This document shows, one piece after another, positions 35,638 through 44,871 of a stretch of DNA of 56,915 nucleotides; position 1 is the stretch's first letter; each line of letters opens with the position of its first letter. The stretch is from Moritella sp. JT01 (GTDB taxonomy: Bacteria; Pseudomonadota; Gammaproteobacteria; Enterobacterales; Moritellaceae), in the NCBI RefSeq assembly GCF_001574435.1, contig NZ_LOCN01000007.1, positions 668,009-724,923 on the forward strand, read 5' to 3'. Under the pieces are notes generated by a model. The model searched no databases. It was not told the DNA's origin and worked only from the letters and a program-made list of their open reading frames with translations. A program made the position numbers and the translations under genes.

Positions 35638-36717
35638 CTATAATTGTGGGTACTTACTCTGCTGTAAAAACTTATTTAGGCTTGTCGAAATAGCCAGTGA
35701 TGCCGCTTGGGCTAATTTTTCAGCCAGTTTTTTACGCACGACATATTTAACGATGTAAATCGTTTTCGACTTATTCGCTTTTAATAAGTAATCATCACTG
35801 GTTTGTAAGGTATCCACTAACCCACGTTCGTGTGCATGAGTACCGAACCAATGCTCACCAGTGGCTATTTTTTCAATATCCATATCCGGTCGGTGAGCGC
35901 TCACAAAGTCTTTAAATAACACATGCGTTTCTTCAAGTTCTTGTTGGAACTTTGCACGTCCAGCGTCATCATTCTCACCAAACATCGTTAATGTACGTTT
36001 GAACTCACCCGCGGTCAGTTGTTCGACATCGATATTGTTCTTTTTCAATAGACGGTTAAAGTTCGGTATTTGAGCCACTACACCAATAGAACCAACGATT
36101 GCAAATGGGGCCGCAATAATATGATCAGCAATACATGCCATCATATAACCGCCACTTGCCGCCACTTTATCCACCGCGATAGTTAGCTTAATATTAGCTT
36201 GTTTTAAACGTTCTAGCTGTGAGCTTGCAAGTCCATAACCATGCACAACACCACCACCACTTTCTAAACGCACTAAGACTTCGTCATGCTCGTTAGCAAC
36301 AAACAAGATAGCGGTAATCTCTTCACGTAATGATGCAACTTCTTTGGCATCAATACCGGCGGTAAAATCAAGTACAAAAAGACGTGGTTCAATGTCTTCT
36401 TTTGTAGCTGCATCTTTATCATTGGCTTTATCTTTATGGGCCTTTTTAAATGCTTTTAATTCTTCTTTATGTTTTTTCTTTTCTGCTTTGTGCTGTTCTT
36501 TTTCTAATACTTTCGCTTCATCTTCAGACACAAGGTGTAACTGAAGTTCATCTTCAACGTCTTTAAATTGCTCTGATAAATTGGTGATCTCCAAACGTCC
36601 ATTACTCTTTTTTTGCTTAGACGTAAGATTGATTATACTGACCACTACAAATAATAACGCTAAAACGAATGTTACCGTTTTTGCTAAAAAAATACCGTAT
36701 TCACTTAAAAATTCCAA
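35638..36717 (-). CDS. sohB: Inner-membrane peptidase SohB (S49 family)
   Basis: SohB is a membrane-anchored serine peptidase of the SppA/S49 family. The 359-residue product has one N-terminal helix (about 10-30), a highly charged Lys/Glu linker (about 70-110, coiled-coil-like) and the peptidase domain. That domain has RLESGGGVVHGYG, the nucleophile Ser in VAASGGYMMA, and the conserved Lys in TAGEFKRTLT. The length is close to E. coli SohB (349). It is divergent from yciK, as in many gammaproteobacteria, with about 110 bases between. Confidence 0.94.
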   Translation of the reverse strand: MEFLSEYGIFLAKTVTFVLALLFVVVSIINLTSKQKKSNGRLEITNLSEQFKDVEDELQLHLVSEDEAKVLEKEQHKAEKKKHKEELKAFKKAHKDKANDKDAATKEDIEPRLFVLDFTAGIDAKEVASLREEITAILFVANEHDEVLVRLESGGGVVHGYGLASSQLERLKQANIKLTIAVDKVAASGGYMMACIADHIIAAPFAIVGSIGVVAQIPNFNRLLKKNNIDVEQLTAGEFKRTLTMFGENDDAGRAKFQQELEETHVLFKDFVSAHRPDMDIEKIATGEHWFGTHAHERGLVDTLQTSDDYLLKANKSKTIYIVKYVVRKKLAEKLAQAASLAISTSLNKFLQQSKYPQL

Positions 36718-36830
36718 ATCCTAATCCTCGGTCGGTTATATCGATTTTGCCCTTTATATCATTTACAACATCGCATCTACAAGCTTTGCAGGTTACAATA
36801 TTGCCAGATAAGTCGACATGGAACCAGAAA

Positions 36831-37574
36831 ATGGATTATCAAGCAGAAAAAAATCTATTAGAAAACAAAACTATTTTAGTAACCGGTGCCGGTGACGGTA
36901 TTGGTCGTCAAGCTGCACTAACCTATGCAGCACATGGCGCGACAGTGATATTACTGGGTAAAACGGTCGCTAAACTTGAAGCTGTTTATGACGAAATTGA
37001 AGCACTTGGAGCACCGACGCCTGCGATTATTCCGCTTGATATGAAAGGTGCGACTGTTGAAAACTATAAAGACATGGCTGACACCATTGATACGCAATTC
37101 GGTAAACTAGACGGTTTATTGAACAATGCTGGTCAATTAGGCGTGTTGGGTCCATTTCATCAAATTGATGAAAAGAGCTATGACGAAGTTATGCAGGTCA
37201 ATGTAAAAGCACAGTTATTCATGACAAGTGCGTTATTACCAGTACTGAAAAAAGCAGATAAAGCATCTATCATTTTCACTTCATCAAGTGTCGGTGTAAA
37301 AGGCCGTGCTTACTGGGCTGAATATGCAATTTCAAAATTTGCGACCGAAGGCATGATGCAAACCCTTGCAGACGAATTTGAAAATACCAGTATCCGTGCG
37401 AACTGCATTAACCCAGGTGCAACGCGTACCGGTATGCGTGCAAAAGCCTTCCCTGGTGAAAACTCGAATACCCTTGTTACAGCAGAAGATATTATGCCGC
37501 TTTACCTTTATTTGATGGGTAATGACAGCGTTGCTGAAACAGGTAAAACATTTAAAGCTCAGCCAAACAGATAA
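36831..37574 (+). CDS. yciK: Short-chain dehydrogenase YciK
   Basis: The 247-residue product is a classical SDR oxidoreductase close to E. coli YciK. It has the cofactor site TGAGDGIGRQAA (about 20-30), NNAG, the catalytic Ser in FTSSSVGVKG, YAISKFATEGMM with Tyr and Lys, and the C-terminal GNDSVAETGKTF. The ATG at 36831 matches the family N terminus (xYQxxxxLL); the longer in-frame start at 36669 would overlap the sohB gene and is rejected. Physiological substrate is not established. Confidence 0.93.
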   Translation: MDYQAEKNLLENKTILVTGAGDGIGRQAALTYAAHGATVILLGKTVAKLEAVYDEIEALGAPTPAIIPLDMKGATVENYKDMADTIDTQFGKLDGLLNNAGQLGVLGPFHQIDEKSYDEVMQVNVKAQLFMTSALLPVLKKADKASIIFTSSSVGVKGRAYWAEYAISKFATEGMMQTLADEFENTSIRANCINPGATRTGMRAKAFPGENSNTLVTAEDIMPLYLYLMGNDSVAETGKTFKAQPNR

Positions 37575-38073
37575 TCGGTTAGCTACATAACGTCCCAAAT
37601 AATGCTGTTCTTCATTATTTGGGAATTGTTATCCTATATTTTCAGTTCTTTCCTACTTTTCCTGCTCTATTTGGCTCTGCCGACTCACCTACTTGTATCT
37701 TTGATCGCCCTCTTCCCTATAAAAAACTTGCTATCGTAAATAATTACTGCAATAACTAATGCCTATACCCAAGTTACTTCAAGATGCTATATCAGAGACG
37801 TGCAGGGATAACAGAACAAGGCGCAATATGTAGAGAATGGTTATTCCATTTTCAAATATTGTAACGCTGTGCTGCTATTCCTGCTCGCCTCCCGTAGGGC
37901 AAGCCGAACGAAGGAATCTTCGGCGTTATGAAGTCTTGATTTAGAATAACTAAATCCTCGACTCCATGCCTTGAATATCCTCTCCTTTCGGTTTGCTGAT
38001 TGCGCATCTTGAAGTAGCTTGGGTATATACTTCTCTATATATAGAAAGACTTTGTTAATAAGGATATTAACCA
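37575..38073. other. 499-bp gap, mostly a MITE-like element
   Basis: Downstream of yciK there is AT-rich sequence with no clear gene. From 37764 to 38026 it is occupied by an inverted-repeat element. The remaining 47 bases lead into pxpA, with AAGGAT as ribosome site. Confidence 0.6.
37764..38026. mobile_element. MITE-like element, full copy
   Basis: About 263 bp are bounded by 24-bp terminal inverted repeats with one mismatch: TATACCCAAGTTACTTCAAG at the left, and the same with C for T at position 11 read inward from the right. It encodes no transposase and has a moderately structured interior. The outer sequences recur at 41970-42024 and in part at 44839, which shows it is a dispersed repeat family in this genome. 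Confidence 0.7.
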
Positions 38074-38814
38074 GTGAAATTGAATTGTGATATGGGTGAA
38101 AGTTTTGGCCTTTGGCAGCTTGGTATGGATGAAGCGGTGATGCCACATATTGATATGGCGAACATCGCTTGCGGTTTCCATGCTTCCGATCCCCTGATCA
38201 TGCAGCAAACAGTGGCACTGGCTAAACACTATAATGTAGCCGTCGGCGCTCATCCTGGTTATCCCGATCTGGTTGGTTTTGGTCGTCGCCATATGCGCTG
38301 CACACCTGATGAAATCCAAGCCTTTATATTATATCAAGTTGGCGCCCTCGCCGCTTTCTGCGATCAGCAACATATTCCCTTAAGTTATGTTAAACCTCAC
38401 GGTGCACTTTATAACGACATGATGCAAGATGAAGCCATTCTAATTGCTATTTTAAAAGGAGTAGCTGCTTTTAGTCCCGATTTAGCCCTGATGCTAATGG
38501 CACAAGCAGACAACAGTCGCAGCGAAGCCCTTGCTGCACAATTTAATGTACCACTACTGTTTGAAGCATTTGCAGATCGTTGTTATACCGATGACGGATT
38601 ATTACAACCTAGAAATCTACCTGGGGCGGTATTTACCGAGCCCAGCCAAATTATTAACCAAGCAATACAGCTCGCGCAACACGGTAATGTGACAAGTAAT
38701 AACGGCAATCTAATTAAGTTAAAAGTTGATACGCTTTGTGTACATGGCGATAACGCCCAATCCATCGAAGCCATCGCACAGATAAAGTTAGCACTTACAG
38801 AAAACAAGGAGTGA
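38074..38814 (+). CDS. pxpA: 5-oxoprolinase subunit A (LamB/YcsF family)
   Basis: PxpA works with PxpB and PxpC to hydrolyse 5-oxoproline (pyroglutamate) to glutamate at the cost of ATP. The 246-residue product starts KLNCDMGESFG with conserved ANIACGFHASDP, VGAHPGYPD, GFGRR and VKPHGALYN stretches. It ends with VDTLCVHGDN, all typical of the LamB/YcsF family. GTG start, with AAGGAT about eight bases upstream. First gene of pxpABC; its promoter lies near or inside the MITE-like element. Confidence 0.95.
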   Translation: MKLNCDMGESFGLWQLGMDEAVMPHIDMANIACGFHASDPLIMQQTVALAKHYNVAVGAHPGYPDLVGFGRRHMRCTPDEIQAFILYQVGALAAFCDQQHIPLSYVKPHGALYNDMMQDEAILIAILKGVAAFSPDLALMLMAQADNSRSEALAAQFNVPLLFEAFADRCYTDDGLLQPRNLPGAVFTEPSQIINQAIQLAQHGNVTSNNGNLIKLKVDTLCVHGDNAQSIEAIAQIKLALTENKE

Positions 38815-38817
38815 GGT

Positions 38818-39513
38818 ATGCAATATCAGCTCGATATGATCGGTTATGATGCAATTATGATTCGCTTTACCGATACCGATAATACTCAACTATTACCGGT
38901 GATTTACACCCTAAATCAACAACTAAAAAGTGCCCCAAATTTAAGCACAGTGATTATTGATATTATCCCTTCATATCAAACATTACTTGTCAGCTTTAAT
39001 ATACTCAATATGGAACAGCATCAGCTGGCAGATAAACTTCACGCTTATGTTAAGCGACTATTAAATACAGCATCACCAAAATCTAATCATGCCTCTCCCA
39101 ATACCGTTAATTTAATCACTATTCCTGTTTGTTACCACGAAAGTCTTGCGCCGGATCTTGAATCCTTATCACAATACTCAGCACTGAGTATCAATGACAT
39201 CATCCAGATCCATTCTTCTACTATATATAGCTGCTATGCAATTGGTTTTATGCCTAACTTTGCCTATTTGGGTGATGTTGATAAACGGATACAAATACCA
39301 AGGCATGCCAAGCCAAAAGACCAAGTCGCAGCGGGTAGTCTAGGCATTGCAGATAACCAAACTGCTATTTATCCTAAATCCAGTCCTGGTGGTTGGCAAA
39401 TCATAGGTCAGAGCCCTGCAGCACTGAATACATTATCTGTTGGCTGCCAAGTCAAATTTAGTGCGATCTCACTGGATGAGTTTAATCGTTACGACCAAAA
39501 GGCTGACGCATAA
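38818..39513 (+). CDS. pxpB: 5-oxoprolinase subunit B (KipI family)
   Basis: PxpB is one of the two allophanate-hydrolase-like subunits of prokaryotic 5-oxoprolinase. The 231-residue product has IPVCYHESLAPDLE, IHSSTIYSCYAIGFMPNFAYLG, the family PRHAKPKDQVAAGSLGIA stretch and SPGGWQIIGQSP. These proteins are often misnamed kinase inhibitor KipI. The start lies 3 bases after pxpA and the stop overlaps pxpC by one base. Confidence 0.95.
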   Translation: MQYQLDMIGYDAIMIRFTDTDNTQLLPVIYTLNQQLKSAPNLSTVIIDIIPSYQTLLVSFNILNMEQHQLADKLHAYVKRLLNTASPKSNHASPNTVNLITIPVCYHESLAPDLESLSQYSALSINDIIQIHSSTIYSCYAIGFMPNFAYLGDVDKRIQIPRHAKPKDQVAAGSLGIADNQTAIYPKSSPGGWQIIGQSPAALNTLSVGCQVKFSAISLDEFNRYDQKADA

Positions 39514-40460
39514 TGAATATTACTCCTGCATTCGACGTTATCAAACCAGGCGTTCATACTTTAATTCAAGATCTAGGGCGTTTTGGATATCAACATTTAG
39601 GTATCACGCCCGGTGGTCCAGCCGATCTTCATGCTTATCTATGGGCAAATAAGATACTCGGTAATGACAGCAATATGGCCAGCCTTGAAATACATTATGG
39701 ATTAATGACATTACGTGCATTAACGGATACAAAAATTGCGATTTGTGGTGCCGAGTTTGGGGTGAATATTAATGACAACCCCGCTTTTAATTGGCAAACG
39801 TATAACGTTAAGACGGGTGACATTATTCAGTATGGTGGAGCAAGAACAGGTAAATGTGGTTATCTGGCCATTGTCGGTGGTCTGCAGACAGAAATGAGCC
39901 ACCATAGTCGAAGTACCGTCATACGTGATGAACTCAGTGAAATAACGAGTTCATCATTATATGAAGGACAGCGCTTGCCTATAACAACCCAAACCCCTGC
40001 ACAACAAGCAGCACAATCACAAGTACAACGCGCGGTTCCTCGACATTATATTCCAAATTATTCTGCGCCATTAACCCTCGGGTTATTACCTTGTTATCAA
40101 TGGCCGCTACTCACTTCAAAACAACAGCAGCAACTACTCACCAATAAATATCAAATAAGTCCGCAAGCCAATCGTATGGGCTATCAACTAATAGGTAACA
40201 TGATTGCCGATTTGCCAGCAACATTGACGTCAGAAGGGGTTGCATTAGGCAGTGTACAACTCCCTGCAGATGGACAGCCAATTGTTCTACTTCAAGACAG
40301 GCAAACGATTGGCGGATACCCGAAAGCAGGTATTATTTCGGCTTTAGATTGCAGTCAGTTATCGCAACGCCAACAGGGGGAAGAAATATCTTTCAAACTC
40401 GAAAACCCCCTTATCTCACGCTATAAAATGCAAGCTTTCAAACATTTTTTCGACTTTTAG
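39513..40460 (+). CDS. pxpC: 5-oxoprolinase subunit C (biotin-dependent carboxyltransferase-like)
   Basis: The 315-residue product has GVHTLIQDLGRFGYQHLGI, PGGPADLHA, TLTSEGVALGSVQLPADGQPI and LLQDRQTIGGYPKAG, which identify the KipA/PxpC family. With PxpB it forms the part equivalent to allophanate hydrolase/urea amidolyase. ATG overlaps the pxpB stop (TAATG). No strong terminator is seen immediately after. Confidence 0.95.
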   Translation: MNITPAFDVIKPGVHTLIQDLGRFGYQHLGITPGGPADLHAYLWANKILGNDSNMASLEIHYGLMTLRALTDTKIAICGAEFGVNINDNPAFNWQTYNVKTGDIIQYGGARTGKCGYLAIVGGLQTEMSHHSRSTVIRDELSEITSSSLYEGQRLPITTQTPAQQAAQSQVQRAVPRHYIPNYSAPLTLGLLPCYQWPLLTSKQQQQLLTNKYQISPQANRMGYQLIGNMIADLPATLTSEGVALGSVQLPADGQPIVLLQDRQTIGGYPKAGIISALDCSQLSQRQQGEEISFKLENPLISRYKMQAFKHFFDF

Positions 40461-40911
40461 TTATGAATAAAACCATTTTAATAATGACAAACTCATGAAA
40501 TGAACATAAAACAGTCAATCAATTCAGTGATGAACTTCACGTATTTAACCATAAGTAAAAATAATTGCGTTATGTTATGAAGATTTAACAAAATATAATA
40601 TCAGTCAAAAAACGCGCTTTTCGAATTTACAAATGCGTATTTTTATAAAAATAAATCCATCTTAAAGCCCAGTGTGTACTAGAATTCAGCTTAAATTCGC
40701 ACAAAACAAGTGGATGTTTGTTTTTTGTTAATCCAGTGTCACAAAGTATGGTCCAAACAGATAATGATGGGTTATTTTGCTGTATCATAAGTATTGCATT
40801 ATTTATTTTTGCTGATTAAATACACCCTCTTGAATTTACGGATTTAATTTCATGGCCATAGAATGCCCTGAAGTAAACAAGCGACTAATGACTAATAAAA
40901 AGGAACATAAC
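40461..40911. other. 451-bp gap upstream of the TRAP binding protein gene
   Basis: AT-rich DNA between pxpC and the TAXI gene. I see no gene and no terminator with a clear T tract. The right end has the ribosome site AAAGGA before the ATG at 40912. It probably contains the promoter of the transporter, but I cannot fix it. Confidence 0.5.
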
Positions 40912-41895
40912 ATGTCTATTACAAAAACAATTGCAAAATCACTTGCTGTAGCAAGTTTAACACTAGCAGCTGCTGCGCCAAGTATCGCAACAGCGAAAAC
41001 AAGTGACTTTATTACAATCGGTACTGGTGGTGTTACAGGTGTTTATTACCCTGCCGGTGGTGCAATTTGTAAATTTGTAAACCGCAACCGTAAAGAGCAC
41101 AACATTCGTTGTTCAGTAGAAAGTACTGGTGGTTCAGCTTATAACATCAACACGATGCGTTCTGGTGAACTTGATTTCGGTGTAGCACAATCTGATCAAC
41201 AGTATTATGCTTACAACGGTTTAAACCAATACAAAAATCAAGGTGCTTACACTGACCTACGCTCAGTATTCTCACTACACGCTGAAGCACTAACAATTGT
41301 TGCTCGTAAAGATTCAGGCATTAAAGACTTTAAAGACCTTAAAGGTATGCGTGTGAACGTGGGTAACCCAGGTTCAGGTCAACGCAGCACAATGGACGTT
41401 GTAATGAAAGCTTACAACTGGGATAACAGCGCGTTCTCACTAACATCAGAACTAAAAGCGAACGAACAATCTCAAGCACTTTGTGATAACAAAATCGACG
41501 CATTTGTATTCTTCGCTGGTTTCCCTAACGGTTCAATTAAAGAAGCAACAACAACGTGTGACGCTGTTATTGTAACGGTTAACGATGCAACAGTACAAAA
41601 ACTCGTTGCTGATAACCCTTACTACAGCCAAGTTGTAATCCCTGGTGGCACTTACACTGGTACACCAAAAGACACTGTAACATTTGGTGCGCGTGCAACA
41701 ATCGTTACACCAAAATCAATGTCTGACGAGATCGTATATGAAGTAACGAAAGCTGTATTCGAAAACTTCAATACATTTAAGCGTCTACACCCATCATTTG
41801 CATCGCTAACGAAAGAAGATATGGCGAATGCAGCGCTTAGTGCACCTGTTCACCCTGGCGCACTAAAATACTACAAAGAAGTTGGCCTAAGATAA
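40912..41895 (+). CDS. TAXI-family TRAP transporter substrate-binding protein
   Basis: The 327-residue product is a periplasmic receptor of the TAXI subgroup of TRAP transporters. A signal peptide ends near IATAKT. Then come FITIGTGGVTGVYYPAGGAIC, CSVESTGGSAYNI, LDFGVAQSDQ and LKGMRVNVGNPGSGQRSTMD, all conserved in the family. The ATG at 40912 with AAAGGA upstream is chosen; an in-frame start 60 bases earlier lacks a ribosome site and would not fit a signal peptide. High codon bias suggests strong expression. It is followed by a terminator-like attenuator, then the permease gene. Confidence 0.93.
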   Translation: MSITKTIAKSLAVASLTLAAAAPSIATAKTSDFITIGTGGVTGVYYPAGGAICKFVNRNRKEHNIRCSVESTGGSAYNINTMRSGELDFGVAQSDQQYYAYNGLNQYKNQGAYTDLRSVFSLHAEALTIVARKDSGIKDFKDLKGMRVNVGNPGSGQRSTMDVVMKAYNWDNSAFSLTSELKANEQSQALCDNKIDAFVFFAGFPNGSIKEATTTCDAVIVTVNDATVQKLVADNPYYSQVVIPGGTYTGTPKDTVTFGARATIVTPKSMSDEIVYEVTKAVFENFNTFKRLHPSFASLTKEDMANAALSAPVHPGALKYYKEVGLR

Positions 41896-41912
41896 GTCGA
41901 CTTTTCATTAAA

Positions 41913-41945
41913 AAAAATTAAGGGGACATTGTCCCCTTAATTTTT
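41913..41945 (+). terminator. Terminator/attenuator after the TRAP receptor gene
   Basis: A 14-bp stem (aaaaattaagggga / tccccttaattttt) with a very small loop is followed by TTTTC. Partial read-through would explain higher expression of receptor than permease. Confidence 0.85.
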
Positions 41946-41969
41946 CAAGAAAATTACATTACCTAGCTT

Positions 41970-42024
41970 TACAACCAAGCTACTTCAAGATACACAATCA
42001 GCATTTTGAAGTAACTTGGGTATA
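41970..42024. repeat. Short internally deleted copy of the MITE-like element
   Basis: About 55 bp. The left arm AAGCTACTTCAAGAT and following CAATCAGCA match the right end of the full copy read inward (two mismatches). The right arm matches the left terminal repeat with one mismatch (TATACCCAAGTTACTTCAAA on the minus strand). It folds into a long hairpin. Confidence 0.65.
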
Positions 42025-42206
42025 AATCATTATTTAATTTTTACTACTCTTACTCAAGTTACTGACTATTCTTACACTACGGATTAGTGAAGCAATAAGC
42101 AGTACACCCTTTCTGAAATTAAGAGTTCAGTAATTATTAATTACTCTACTAACGAATAACCGAGCCACTTCTTGTGATTAAAATATCGCAGAATGATGGA
42201 GGACAA

Positions 42207-44789
42207 ATGTCTAAAACAGAAAATCAAACCACTAGCATGGATGCTGAACTGCAGGAAATGCTTGCACAATCAGATACTGGTGCGCGCGATCCCCAAGGTT
42301 TTGCTAAAAAAGTATTGTTAATTGTGCCATTTATTTGGGCGCTATTTCAATTATGGTATGCCTCTCCTCTGCCGTTCGTTTTAAATTTTGGTATTATTAA
42401 CGATACTGAAGCTCGCTCTATTCATTTAGCATTTGCTATATTTTTAGCATTTACCGCTTACCCTGCAATGAAATCGTCACCGCGTGACCATGTGCCGTTG
42501 ACCGATTGGATTTTTGCATTCGCAGGTGCATTCAGTGCTGGTTATCTATTCCTATTTTATAATGAATTGGCTGGTCGTTCAGGCGCACCAACTACCTTTG
42601 ATACTGCGGTTGCAGTAACGGGTATGTTGATGCTACTTGAAGCAACACGTCGTTCATTAGGTCCACCGCTGATGATCGTGGCACTGGTATTTTTGACTTA
42701 TACCTTTGCCGGTCCTCACATGCCAGACATTATTGCCCACAAAGGGGCAAGTTTAACGAAAACAATGTCTCACCAGTGGTTAACAACCGAAGGTGTATTT
42801 GGTGTTGCGCTTGGTGTATCAACATCATTTGTATTCTTATTTGTACTATTCGGTTCGCTATTAGATAAAGCAGGTGCTGGTAACTACTTCATTAAAGTTG
42901 CATTCTCGCTACTTGGTCACATGCGTGGCGGTCCTGCAAAAGCAGCGGTGGTTGCATCAGGTTTAAGTGGCTTAGTGTCTGGTTCATCCATTGCGAACGT
43001 GGTGACAACAGGTACATTCACGATTCCGCTAATGAAACGCGTTGGCTTCTCCGCAACGAAAGCGGGCGCAGTAGAAGTTGCAGCATCAACGAATGGTCAG
43101 TTAACACCTCCAATTATGGGTGCAGCTGCATTCTTGATGGTGGAATATGTTGGCATCCCATACATCGAAGTAATTAAAGCCGCTATTTTACCTGCGCTTA
43201 TTTCTTATATTGCCCTGATCTACATCGTGCATTTAGAAGCATGTAAAGCGGGTATGGAAGGTTTACCGCGCCGTCATAAGCCGACGATGGCAGAAAGCTT
43301 ATTCTCGTTTATGACTGTTGCGATAATAATCCTCGTCTTAAGTCTTGCGGTTTACTACGGTATCGGCTGGACGAAAGATGTATTTGGCAGTAATGCAACT
43401 TGGGTGCTTGGTATTATTACCATTGCTATTTATATTGGCTTAGTAAAATACTCCACTAATTTCCCTGAACTGGAAATTGATGATCCAGATAGTCCATTGC
43501 TGATATTACCGGAACCAGGTCCCACAGCGAAAGCAGGTTTATACTTCCTATTGCCGATCGTGGTACTAGTATGGTGCTTAACCGTTGAACGTTTTTCACC
43601 TGGTCTATCCGCGTTTTGGGCAACGATGTTTATGATTTTCATTGTGGTAACACAACGTCCATTACAAGCATACTTCAAACAAAATAAATCAATATCAGGC
43701 GCGGTTAAAACAGGTTTTATCGAACTGTTTGACGGTATGATCACGGGTTCACGCAATATGATCGGGATCGGCGTGGCCACAGCTGCTGCAGGTATTGTTG
43801 TAGGGACTGTAACCTTAACGGGTATCGGTTTAGTGATGACCGAGTTTGTTGAGTTTATTTCCGGCGGTAACATCATGCTAATGTTAGTATTCACTGCTTT
43901 GATCAGCTTGATCTTGGGCATGGGTTTACCGACAACAGCTAACTACATCGTTGTATCTACCTTAATGGCACCTGTTATTGTTGAAATTGGTGCTCAAAAT
44001 GGCTTGATCGTACCATTAATTGCAGTGCATCTGTTTGTATTCTATTTTGGTATTCTCGCCGATGATACCCCACCCGTAGGTCTCGCCGCGTTTGCAGCCG
44101 CAGCCATTGCTAAAGCAGATCCAATTAAGACGGGTATTCAAGGTTTCACCTACGATATTCGTACCGCGATCTTACCTTTCATGTTTATCTTTAATACCCA
44201 GCTATTATTGATTGGAGTGGATTCTTGGGGTCACTTATTACTGACTATCTTCTCTGCAACAACTGCGATGTTAGTATTCTCAGCCGCAACGCAGGGATAC
44301 TGGTTCACTAAATCAAAATGGTATGAAACGATCGGATTATTATTAATCACGTTCACACTGTTCCGTCCCGGTTTCTGGTGGGATATGGTTTATCCACCAA
44401 TTGAAGAGGTTGCCCCACAACATATCGAGCAAGTACTTGCTGAATTACCAAACGGTAGTAACGTGCGTTTACGTGTTGAAGGTGAAACATTAGACGGTGC
44501 ATTCCAAACCAAGATTGTACAACTACCTTTTGCTGAAGATGCGATCACAGGTGCAGAACGATTATTGAGTACTGGTTTAGAATTACGTTTTGAGGATGAC
44601 AAAACTATCGTAGATATGATTGGTTTTGGTTCTCCAGCCGAAAAATCAGGCATTGATTTTGACTGGAATATCCTAATGGTAGAACGTCCATTAGACCGCC
44701 CAGCTAAAGAGTTTCTGTTTATTCCGGCGTTACTGTTACTTGCAGGTATCGCAGTTGGTCAACGCCGTCGTATTGCTAGTAATAAGTAA
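42207..44789 (+). CDS. TRAP transporter fused 4TM/12TM permease (DUF3394 C-terminus)
   Basis: The 860-residue product is the fused small-plus-large membrane subunit of a TAXI-type TRAP symporter, driven by a Na+ or H+ gradient. Many hydrophobic helices run from residue 36 to about 730. It has GLVSGSSIANVVTTGTFTIPLMK, SAAFLM-like GAAAFLMVEYVGIPY, LGMGLPTTANYIVVSTL and FGILADDTPPVGLAAFAAA, the DctM-domain signatures. The C-terminal extension (about 745-860) fits DUF3394. The ATG at 42207 with GGAGG upstream is chosen over a GTG at 42174. It partners with the preceding receptor. Confidence 0.93.
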   Translation: MSKTENQTTSMDAELQEMLAQSDTGARDPQGFAKKVLLIVPFIWALFQLWYASPLPFVLNFGIINDTEARSIHLAFAIFLAFTAYPAMKSSPRDHVPLTDWIFAFAGAFSAGYLFLFYNELAGRSGAPTTFDTAVAVTGMLMLLEATRRSLGPPLMIVALVFLTYTFAGPHMPDIIAHKGASLTKTMSHQWLTTEGVFGVALGVSTSFVFLFVLFGSLLDKAGAGNYFIKVAFSLLGHMRGGPAKAAVVASGLSGLVSGSSIANVVTTGTFTIPLMKRVGFSATKAGAVEVAASTNGQLTPPIMGAAAFLMVEYVGIPYIEVIKAAILPALISYIALIYIVHLEACKAGMEGLPRRHKPTMAESLFSFMTVAIIILVLSLAVYYGIGWTKDVFGSNATWVLGIITIAIYIGLVKYSTNFPELEIDDPDSPLLILPEPGPTAKAGLYFLLPIVVLVWCLTVERFSPGLSAFWATMFMIFIVVTQRPLQAYFKQNKSISGAVKTGFIELFDGMITGSRNMIGIGVATAAAGIVVGTVTLTGIGLVMTEFVEFISGGNIMLMLVFTALISLILGMGLPTTANYIVVSTLMAPVIVEIGAQNGLIVPLIAVHLFVFYFGILADDTPPVGLAAFAAAAIAKADPIKTGIQGFTYDIRTAILPFMFIFNTQLLLIGVDSWGHLLLTIFSATTAMLVFSAATQGYWFTKSKWYETIGLLLITFTLFRPGFWWDMVYPPIEEVAPQHIEQVLAELPNGSNVRLRVEGETLDGAFQTKIVQLPFAEDAITGAERLLSTGLELRFEDDKTIVDMIGFGSPAEKSGIDFDWNILMVERPLDRPAKEFLFIPALLLLAGIAVGQRRRIASNK

Positions 44790-44807
44790 TCATCATCGGT
44801 AAAAAAC

Positions 44808-44841
44808 ATATATGCAGTGTGTTTATCCACACTGCATATAT
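44808..44841 (+). other. Stem-loop after the TRAP permease gene
   Basis: A perfect 14-bp stem (atatatgcagtgtg / cacactgcatatat) encloses a 6-base loop. On the plus strand no T run follows, so it may be an mRNA 3'-end protector; on the minus strand a T run does follow. Confidence 0.55.
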
Positions 44842-44862
44842 ACCCAAACCACTTTAAATAAG
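44839..44862. repeat. Single degenerate end of the MITE-like element
   Basis: TATACCCAAACCACTTTAAA resembles the 24-bp terminal repeat found at 37764 and 42024, but only one end is present. It may be a relic or a chance match. Confidence 0.35.
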
Positions 44863-44871
44863 TAACTCATT

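Larger units (their letters stand above)
41896..42206. other. 311-bp gap between TRAP receptor and permease
   Basis: It holds a strong hairpin just after the receptor gene, a short MITE-related inverted repeat (41970-42024) and AT-rich DNA. No gene was seen. Confidence 0.6.

Noticed and set aside
37841-38146. Minus-strand open frame overlapping the MITE-like element
   Set aside because: It spans the element and the pxpA start on the opposite strand, has no recognisable domain, and is best explained as chance.
38818-40460. KipI/KipA kinase-inhibitor annotation
   Set aside because: The adjacent LamB/YcsF gene and conserved order identify the 5-oxoprolinase complex pxpABC instead.
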